Below, in pieces: positions 57,086-64,000 of a stretch of 64,000 nucleotides of DNA; the stretch's first letter is position 1, and each line of letters starts with the position of its first letter. A program made the translations under genes and the position numbers. Source of the stretch: Hyposmocoma kahamanoa. Taxonomy: Eukaryota; Arthropoda; Insecta; Lepidoptera; Cosmopterigidae. The notes under the pieces were generated by a model. It was not told the DNA's origin and did no database searches. It worked only from the letters and a program-made list of their open reading frames with translations. The DNA lies in contig NW_020654422.1 of assembly GCF_003589595.1 (NCBI RefSeq), positions 18,216,610 through 18,280,609 of the forward strand. The letters are read 5' to 3'.

Positions 57086-57604
57086 CCTCTATATGCTCCT
57101 TGGTGAAACTAACAGTTGACACTAGACTATAGTCGAATTCACAAAATGACTATCAAGATTCAGCTTGTTTTATTTATGTTTCTTCATGAAAATGCGGAAT
57201 AATTATTGAAAACAGCGTAATTTTGATAGAGTTTATTATTACATACTTTTTTTTTTTAACAGTCAAAATTCTCTGAATGTAAATAACATTTGGTACTTAA
57301 ACATTATACTACGATAAGACAGAAAAACAGAGAAAGAGATGGCATTATATAGTTCACATAGCGTTATCCCTTTCCTATTTTTAGTAAGGAATAGACAATA
57401 ATGGGAAATAATTTCAATCCCCAAAAATTCAATCCCTTTTGCAATAATACATTACTTGGTTGACAGGGTCGTCATGGTACGAATATGAGTAACAGTATAA
57501 TAAGCTTACTTTAAGTTTACATTGAAATAAGATTGTTTTTCGAAAGCTTATGGTAGGCCCCCAGGACGCGACGTGACGCTTCGACTCTGCGCCCAGTGTG
57601 AGTT
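57086..57604. other. No recognisable gene
   Basis: AT-rich; a T homopolymer at about 57249. Nothing identified. Confidence 0.4.
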
Positions 57605-57815
57605 GAGCCATAGAAAAATTCGTGAGGTCCGCTGGTTCGTTCCGTGGCTTAGTTGGTATAGCCATCTGGCACGGTATGCTAGAAAACGTCGGTTCGAATC
57701 CGGCCGGATCGAAGGAATTTTGTTCTGGTGTTCGATCTTTGTATTAATAATTATAACAAACTATTGGAGTAATTTCACATAAAAAATAATTGAATATCAA
57801 TTCAATATAAATGCA
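57605..57815 (+). mobile_element. SINE B
   Basis: Starts 'GCCATAGAAAAATTCGTGAG'; A box TGGCTTAGTTGG, B box GGTTCGAATCC, tail 'AATTGAATATCAATTCAATA'. Both Pol III boxes intact; the 5' module is absent. Confidence 0.88.
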
Positions 57816-57837
57816 TATACTATGTCTTTTTTTATAA

Positions 57838-58790
57838 TAGATACCAAGTGACGGGAAAGAACAGTTGCAGTGCCACTCAGGGCTTTAAATCACAAAGATC
57901 GGAGAGGAACTGATGTAAGTTGACAAGTCTTATATGTCTGTAATTTTAGCAGCACCCTTACCCTTCAAAACCGAAACGCGGTTCAAGTTATTACTTGGCG
58001 GCAGAAATAGATAAAATGGCTGTAGGGGAACGTGGGGTATTGGGATCCCGCGGATAATGAGAGCGGTGTTAAACTGGACGTTTCCAATGCTCGTATTTGT
58101 GCAAACGGCACTCCTATGCCTTCGTTAACGTTCACCAAGGTTCGAATCCTATGGGCGGCCTCGTAGAACCCCGCGTTTAGTCGATTGAGATGGTTGTGTT
58201 TTTCGCTCCGCGCTTATAAGGTATGCTAAATTTCTTTATCCCAGGTAAGCATTAAAATGCATAGATACTACATTGTATTTTTCACCATATCTATCAAATT
58301 TTAGAAGTTATGCTTGAAATCACAATAAAAATAGAAATGTTTATATCCTTTTTCAATCCGATGTTACGCGGGTAATGAGAGCTATTTGGCTCTCCTTATC
58401 CCATTGCAATAATATTCACTGGATATACCTTTAACACTTTCTTGTTTATTCTCATTACTTTTTAACTTATATATTTTATTAGTTTAATTTTTTTTTTCAG
58501 ACTTATTATGTATAATAGCTCCCATTTGACATACGGGATTCTTACCGACTACCATTTCTAGAAATGTGGGGTAATGAGAGCGAATGACATGTTTTAGTTT
58601 TTTCTTTTCAACCGAATATGATATTTTAGTTTCACATTTTTTCTGTGATTATCTAGTACCCAGATACGTGACGCGTACGTTCGTAACTAATAAAAATTTA
58701 AATTGCATAAATGACTTTTATTATCGATTTTCCTTAGTAGGTTCCCATTCCCCCACGCTCCCCTACTACTCTTCACTGCTACTATAAAAT
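57838..58790 (-). mobile_element. Family A remnant split by a TIR element
   Basis: Antisense A sequence to 58021 ('AGATAAAATGGC'). After the TIR element comes 'CTCTTCACTGCTACTATAAA' (58769-58787), resembling the A head. About 40 bp of A are missing between, so a deletion accompanied or followed insertion. Confidence 0.7.
58022..58766. mobile_element. GGGGAACGTGGGG TIR element
   Basis: 745 bp with ends GTAGGGGAACGTGGGG and, inverted, GTAGGGGAGCGTGGGG. Similarity continues ~27 bp. TA lies next to GGGG at both sides. The word 'TAATGAGAGC' recurs at ~58057, 58374 and 58572. An intron-like segment (donor CAG/GTAAGC at 58245, polypyrimidine plus CAG ending 58500) and a B-box-like GGTTCGAATCC near 58140 are visible, but no transposase frame. 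Superfamily not assigned. Confidence 0.75.
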
Positions 58791-58828
58791 GTATTCACAT
58801 TGGGTTGTCAATGTAATGTAATGTAATA

Positions 58829-58965
58829 ATAGCCTTCGTGGCCGAACGGTTGCCATGCTGGTCTACCACGCAGACGTCCCGGGTTCGATTCCCTGGTCGG
58901 GAGAAACATTTATTTCTCCCGCAATGCAGGGATTCCCCAATGCGGGGCTATAACCGAAACACGAA
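58829..58965 (+). mobile_element. SINE C, shortened body
   Basis: 'GCCTTCGTGGCCGAACGGTT' (A box), a B box (GGTTCGATTCC), then a reduced body 'GGGATTCCCCAATGCGGGGC'. Confidence 0.82.
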
Positions 58966-59084
58966 TATGACCGTAATTTAAATTTATCTAAAACATAATG
59001 ATCATGATAACATGTCAGACTAGGTATTTGGTCTCAAACTAGAGATCACACTGTACTATGAGTACCAGAGCAACGAATTTCGTG

Positions 59085-59175
59085 GGCACTACCCAGAACA
59101 CCTCGACGAACGCTGATTTAGAAAAGTTAATTTCTCACATTGGTCTTGCTGGTATTTGAACCCGGTACCACCATA
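59085..59175 (-). repeat. SINE D-like fragment
   Basis: Minus strand: 'GGTACCGGGTTCAAATACCA' (B-box region) and 'GAGAAATTAACTTTTCTAAA', the D-family body start. Diverged. Confidence 0.5.
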
Positions 59176-59927
59176 ATTAATTGCCCACAATATTTATTAA
59201 CCTTTGGCTTTAGAAGTCGTCAAAGATCTGGACCAACACTAATCACATAACCCTACTTGACCAATATTTTCGTTGTCATAAGTAAAAAACACTTTTTAAG
59301 TTCTTTGACCTATAACATAACCCGTTTAAATACTAATTAGCCCATTCATCGTGATGAAAAGTCAAGAATAATTTCTGAAATAATCACCATACCAGGTGCT
59401 GCACTCATCAATGAAAATCCACCGTCCACGAATAGAGAAACAATTGAGCTTCGAAGCCGTCGGGCCAAATCCAATTTTATTACCCTAATAAAAGGCAATC
59501 CAATTAAAGCGAGGGTTTTTCTGCGTTCGCCTCAAAGCTCTTCAATGAAATAGCCAAGCTTCAGCTCTCATATAACTGTTGCAAAGAACACACCCCGTAT
59601 ATCAATTTGCGAACGTTTCGAACTAAATTTAAAAAGGTAGAGTAGACTTCTATGACGCAACATACGTAAAGGAAAAAAAGTTAAGTCAAACACATTCTGT
59701 ATTTAAAAATGGCACTGCAAATTTGAACGCTAGGCAAAAAGCATGTTTTTTAGAAACATTCTACGCAAAAAGAAAGAAGTTTGCATGCCTGTCTATAGTG
59801 CAGTAGATACCAAACGAACAGACCAATCTCAAAGCAGTTTTTATTTTATTTCAAGGATCATTTTAATCAAGATGGTCCTAACCTGAATTTGATGAACATC
59901 TGTTCAACTGTTTAAAGATCATCAGTC
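59176..59927. other. No recognisable gene
   Basis: AT-rich; nothing identified. Confidence 0.4.
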
Positions 59928-60050
59928 CTTTTATTTATTTATTTAAACTTCATTGTACAATAAACTGACACAAATGGCGGACTTAATGCCATAAGGCGTT
60001 CTCTACCAGTCAACCATTGGGCCAAACAGAAAAACACAATAGGTTGGTGC
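59928..60050 (-). mobile_element. LINE 3' UTR tail
   Basis: Minus strand: 'TTTGGCCCAATGGTTGACTG', 'GAACGCCTTATGGCATTAAG', 'CCGCCATTTGTGTCAG', 'CAATGAAGTTTAAATAAATA'. This is the 3' end of a very common lepidopteran LINE, with a TAAATAAATAAA terminus. Only the UTR is present. Confidence 0.75.
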
Positions 60051-60168
60051 TACACTTAAACAAGAAGATCAATATACTAGAAAGCTAATCGATAATTTGT
60101 ATGGTATAAAATAAATGATATAATGGAAACACTTAGTTTTAATTTATTCTAATTTCTATTATTAATTA

Positions 60169-60350
60169 CTGCCTCCGTGGCCAAACGGTTACCATGCCGG
60201 ACTGCCACGCAGAGGTTCCAGGTTCGATTACCGGGCCGGGAGAAATATTTGTATGGCCTACATTTATTTCTCTCATGAGTTTGGGTGTAATTAGTTATCT
60301 ATATACACAAGGTTTCCCTAGTGCGGGGCTATGTTGATTGTGAGCGTTAT
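60169..60350 (+). mobile_element. SINE C with 12-bp TSD
   Basis: Intact head 'CTGCCTCCGTGGCCAAACGG', B box GGTTCGATTAC, full body and 'GTGAGCGT' end. TATTATTAATTA at 60157-60168 and 60351-60362 is the likely TSD, although it is low complexity and merges with the tail. Confidence 0.85.
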
Positions 60351-60489
60351 TATTATTAATTAATAATAAATTTAACTTAGTAAAAATTCATTCAATATAA
60401 TAATTTGTAAAACGTAATGTAGCGTAAATTGGAATGTTTCTTTGTAAAATTAAAAATCAGGTATTTATTTAATAACTTTTGTAACTATA

Positions 60490-60690
60490 GTGAAAAAATA
60501 GGGTGGTTTGCATTAATACTAGACATAACTGGTTGATGACTGTACCACCTCAGTCAACCGTGAACATGGGACCTGTAAAGGGCCCGAAACGTCGATTTGT
60601 TTGAAAAACAAATATACGCGATTTAAATCCGGAAAAATAGTTTCATTTCCTATGTGTAACAATCGCGAAAACCTAAGAACTAATAGTAGT
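60490..60690 (-). mobile_element. Family E, long antisense copy
   Basis: 'GGGTGGTTTGCATTAATACT' to 'CGAAAACCTAAGAACTAATA', including 'GACCTGTAAAGGGCCCGAAA'. It ends in a TAGTAGTAGTAGTAG tract. Collinear with 5692-5935. Confidence 0.85.
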
Positions 60691-60805
60691 AGTAGTAGAT
60701 AATAGAAACACTTACTTAGTTATTACACTTACTTATTATACATACATAATAAACTTACATATATATTTTAATGATTTTTTAGGTAATTGCAGGCATCTCA
60801 GTCAT

Positions 60806-61317
60806 CAGGACCTCTCGTTGCCGGGTGTGGTTGCCGCCATGCTCGATAGCGAGGAGTCCTGGGAGGCGGTGGCCTCCTTTTGCACAGAGGCTATGTCGCA
60901 AAAGGAGGCCGCGGAGCGGGTGCGCGAGGACTCGGCGGACGCGCACCCGCTCCGGCGCAGACGTACGGGGAGAAGGCGAAGGCAGTTCGCTGCTCGCCTG
61001 ATCCCCTAGTGAGACCAGCGGGCTCTGGACAGGGACTCCGGAGCCTGCATTGCACGGCCTCACTCGTCTGGGGCGGGTCGGAGGACAACCGACTCGACCC
61101 TCCGTTGGCGCGGGAGCCCTGGCGCAAACTAGGGCGGCCGGGCGGCGTCGTGGTGAATGTTCACTGATCCCACGGCGCCGACTCAACCGGCGAGAGGGAA
61201 ACCCGGGGGGGTTTTAGTGGGGTAGGCCTTCCAGTGTGGAGGGAGAGTCCCCACATAGCCCCTGAGTCTCCCTGGGCTCAGGGGTATCCATAAAGATTTC
61301 CCCCCCGTCAAAAAAAA
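60806..61317 (+). mobile_element. R1-like LINE, recent 5'-truncated insertion
   Basis: 512 GC-rich bases (surroundings AT-rich) between perfect 15-bp direct repeats AGGCATCTCAGTCAT (60791-60805 and 61318-61332). The first part encodes an ORF2 terminus: 'VVAAMLDSEESWEAVASFCT', 'EAMSQKEAAERVRED' and 'RRRRTGRRRRQFAARLIP', then a stop at 61007-61009. This matches the C-terminal end of R1-clade non-LTR elements (W..V..FCE.V..QKE.AER.RE....RRRRTGRRRR). A ~300 bp 3' UTR ('GGGGTAGGCCTTCCAGTG', 'CTGAGTCTCCCTGGGCTCAG') ends in seven A. The intact TSD and clean tail indicate a young insertion. Endonuclease and RT are absent by truncation, so the copy is immobile. Confidence 0.93.
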
Positions 61318-61332
61318 GGCATCTCAGTCATA

Positions 61333-62162
61333 AAATGAATATTTATTTTATTTCCACTTGTCCGGACGACTTGAAATTTTGTATAATAAGGAAATGGGTG
61401 GGTAATGTATCACATATATATTATTTAAATAACGCTCAACTGGCATAATTTTACTTTCTATAAACTCATTTAATATAGTAATTCACTTCGTATTATGAAC
61501 GTTTAATATAAACTTACATTCTATAATGTCATTTTTCAAAAAATAAACTCATTTTTAATAACAATCATAAGTTATAAGCCACAGTTATCATAACGTCATT
61601 TTATTTAAATTCAATTTCATCTAGAAATTATTTCCGAAAAACGATATCCCTAATAATAACATTATATTAATTATAATTTGGTCTGAAAACATGTTCGGAA
61701 ACGCCAACAAATTCGTTTCTGGCGCTCGCCGGCAGCGCCGCGACACGTTAGCTACGTTCGCTCGGCTCGTGCTTATATTTCATGTTCTAACCTAACCCAC
61801 TGCATGGGAGCCGCAACCAAGATTTGACCTATGTAAAATACGTTTGTTATTTTTAAATCACCAAGGAATCCAGTGTCTAACAATAATAATTTTGCCAAAA
61901 TAAAGATTCAATATTGTAAACTATATTAAGGAAAACAAATCTCCCTTGGCAACACCGACTTTTAAATTACACTCCAAGTATCGAACAGACAAGTATCATG
62001 GCAAGTCGGGTTTTTTTTATAAAATATGAATGAATGTTTTATCAAACAAGAATTATATGAGGCTAAATTAAAAGAAGTGAAATTGGTGCAAATTAAAAAC
62101 ATATTAAATGACCGATCTTTGGTTTGAAATTAGTTTATTTAATTTTCGTATAAGTGAGGCGC
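61333..62162. other. No recognisable gene
   Basis: AT-rich apart from a short GC patch at 61720-61760 ('GGCGCTCGCCGGCAGCGCCG'). Nothing identified. Confidence 0.4.
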
Positions 62163-62290
62163 ACCCCCCTTAACCTTCAGAACCAGAATGCAATCATGCG
62201 AGCATTACTGTTTGACGGCAGAAATGGGTATGACGGCAGCACTTCTCTCGATGAATTCTTTCTCAAAGTGCTCTACTGCTACTTAATTCA
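62163..62290 (-). mobile_element. Family A 5' half, antisense
   Basis: 'CCTTAACCTTCAGAACCAGA' to 'AAAGTGCTCTACTGCTACTT'. The 3' half is lost. Confidence 0.78.
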
Positions 62291-62597
62291 GATTCCATCA
62301 AAATTCTTTAAAAATCATTATTTGAAACGGACTTAAGTCAGCGCTCCAATTTTGTTTTCCAAATAAAGCATAATTTGCTTATATCAGTCACATAATTAAT
62401 GTTTACGAATCTAAATCATCTAAAAGCAATTTGTTAAGACTGCCATTATCGCGACCAGTTGGAAAAACACGCTGATTGGAGCTTCTTTAATGAGAAGACA
62501 AGTTATTAGACAAATTGCTCCGCCAATTATGTCTTTATGGCTTGTTCGTTTTAACTCGTGACTTTACTCGTTCCATTGGAATGGGGGGCTTTCATAG

Positions 62598-63005
62598 TTA
62601 GAGATATTATCTTTATTAAATAATAAACACAGAAAATACTGCAATATACGGAGACGTACACACAGGTCAATTGTTGGCGCTGTACTATTTCAATTTCTAA
62701 TTTGTAATTTCAGTGCAAACGAGAGTCGATATTTAAAAGTGATATAAGACCCATTTGCCTGAAAAGTTAGGGATGGATGGCCCTTATTTCGTCTCTGTTT
62801 CTGGTTATATACTCGACGATGGCCAATTATACAGCGCCCATAGCGGTCACAAGAAGGAAGAACATTTTGTATTAAGACATTTTACGCTAGCCAACGTTAG
62901 CGAAAACTGTCACTGTAATCTCATTGTAAGGGTACAGGGCATTAGTGTAAATAACTGGTTACTATTATTTAACCTAGTACAAAAAAAAACTCATCGAGCT
63001 TCAGA
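62598..63005. mobile_element. Element G end plus shared flank
   Basis: G sequence from 'GTTAGAGATATTATCTTTAT' to 'TTATATACTCGACGA' (62819), followed by the ~180 bp flank also found at 54035-54218. The flank's outer edge reads ACTCATCGAGCT, containing another CATCGAG word. The opposite end of G is missing. A 98-codon frame here is a by-product. Confidence 0.75.
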
Positions 63006-63264
63006 CTTCGGGATAAAAACAATGATCATGATTAATATAATTAAATATTGAAAATCGCGTAAAATTTTATTGCATAGTGATATAAACTTTTGAACATATA
63101 CGGCCAGGCTAAACAAATTATTTAAATTACATAAACGTGTACAACAAATTATTTTAAAAACACTGAATTTTTATCACGTAAATCTGTCAAAAGTTTGAAG
63201 TCTTTATCTATATATCTGTAGATAAGTAAATAAAACTCTTTTCAAACTCTTTAACGACGCAAAT

Positions 63265-63330
63265 TTGTCGACTTTCGTGGCCTGGCGGTGTGGACGTTAA
63301 ATAAGGAGGTTCCGGATTCGATTCCTGGTA
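63265..63330 (+). repeat. tRNA-like SINE head
   Basis: 'CGTGGCCTGGCGGTGTGGAC' (A-box-like) and B-box-like GGATTCGATTCC, followed by 'TAAAAACTGTTTAGG'. Probably the start of a further SINE. Confidence 0.5.
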
Positions 63331-63790
63331 AAAACTGTTTAGGAAAAGAACTTTTCGAAATTGTTTCTGGTCTGTATAGTCTTTGGTGTCTGGTATAGTT
63401 TCTGGTCGGTTTACTCTGTCGGGATAACAGGTCACCCGACGGTGGCCGTGGCCTGTCCGGACAGCCATGACACCATAGCTGCCGGAACCGGCCGCGCATA
63501 CGAGCACAGAAGCGAGCGCAGAACTACGCTCGGCACCTGAGGTACCCCCTCAAGCTTCCCACATCCCAGTCTGTTTTACTGATCAGAATGGTACCGGGAG
63601 TGGGTTCACCGCGGGATGTGCCGCTCTTCATCTGGCCCCTCCCCCACAAGCCTGACCTGTATGCGAAACGCTCCGGCATAGCCATGGGGATCATAAAGGC
63701 ATGCAAGCCCCCCCACCACGACAAGGTGGCAGCACAATCGGGGTTATGGCCTTCCTGCCCTTTTCTACAGAGAGCTCATCAGTCTTAGAC
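63331..63790. other. GC-rich island, unidentified
   Basis: Strongly GC-rich from ~63420. Open frames: 63588-63788 (+, 66 codons) and 63507-63208 (-, 99 codons). 'TTTCTGGT' and 'TCTTTGGTGTCTGGTATAGT' words repeat at 63360-63410. Neither product is recognised. The downstream A/T-rich change and a T homopolymer (63918-63931) make a retroelement piece plausible. Confidence 0.3.
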
Positions 63791-64000
63791 TGATCGTCGT
63801 CGGAACGGATCGTAGACGGAACCTAATCGTGTCTTTGCGATAAACATTCAACATACCTGAAAGAACAACTGTTTCGTTTTAATTCGGTTTTCGGTGTAAT
63901 GAAAATTCGAACAAACGTTTTTTTTTTTTTCGGTCAAAAAAAATTTCAACTTTGTGATAGGTTACCTGACTGAAACCTAAGTCCTTTCTTTAATAACCTC
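63791..64000. other. No recognisable gene; window end
   Basis: Poly(T) at about 63918-63931; otherwise AT-rich. Confidence 0.4.

Noticed and set aside
60560..60605. Hammerhead core in family E (CTGTAAAGGGCCCGAAACGTC)
   Set aside because: The CUGANGA core is not met (CUGUAAA), although GAAACGUC is present. It could only be a decayed or different motif.
62755..63051. 98-codon frame as a gene
   Set aside because: It is entirely element G end plus its shared flank; the same sequence at 54 kb is not open in the same way.
1..64000. CRISPR array, prokaryotic operon or phage
   Set aside because: No regularly spaced short repeats; the sequence is eukaryotic and transposon-filled.

Overview
This is an AT-rich eukaryotic nuclear window that reads as a lepidopteran (moth or butterfly) repeat desert. 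I find no host protein-coding gene, tRNA gene or rRNA gene that I can support. The lepidopteran call rests on three things: RTE-type LINE tails of the kind described from Heliconius and Bombyx, the dispersed element with ACCGACTTC-type ends that is common in moth and butterfly genomes, and several tRNA-derived SINE families. The species cannot be named. One 10-N assembly gap lies at 45973-45982.

Almost everything recognisable is transposon-derived. (1) Family A is a ~310 bp poly(A)-tailed retroelement seen in about 18 pieces. (2) There are at least four tRNA-derived SINE families with A and B box promoters. I call them B (dimeric), C, D and a fourth at 27775-28090. (3) About a dozen dead, 5'-truncated LINE ends belong to several clades: RTE, R1-like and Jockey/CR1-like. 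One BEL/Pao pol fragment is also present. (4) There are many non-autonomous DNA elements with terminal inverted repeats (TIRs). Families H, G and a THAP-start element have 8-bp target site duplications (TSDs). Families F, L, M and the GGGGAACGTGGGG element have TA duplications. A PIF/Harbinger-like element has TAA duplications.

Layout: 0-3.5 kb holds family A and LINE ends. 5.7-13 kb holds family E, nested family A, repeat I, SINE B and more LINE ends. 13.3-17.5 kb is a patchwork of duplicated units broken by elements H and G. 18-28 kb holds SINE D, L, a 490-bp foldback, A and I. 28-31.9 kb is nearly featureless apart from one A copy. 32-36.5 kb holds a LINE, a hammerhead-ribozyme-like motif and nested A/F/B insertions. 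37-45 kb holds L, D, A, C, F and a LINE. 45-51 kb holds the gap, a LINE next to BEL/Pao, a SINE B dimer and an E palindrome. 52-57 kb holds a three-level nest, G copies and two inverted THAP-start elements. 57-64 kb holds SINEs, a TA-target TIR element, a fresh R1-like insertion with a perfect 15-bp TSD, and a GC-rich island.

The genes do not work together. What the window records is an insertion history. Insertions into other repeats give relative ages: F, SINE B and SINE C are each younger than the A copies they interrupt. One H insertion has its empty site in the same window. The most interesting leads are the hammerhead-like motif at 33247-33289, the related cores in the 23.4-23.9 kb foldback, and the paired THAP-start elements at 55.4 and 56.7 kb.
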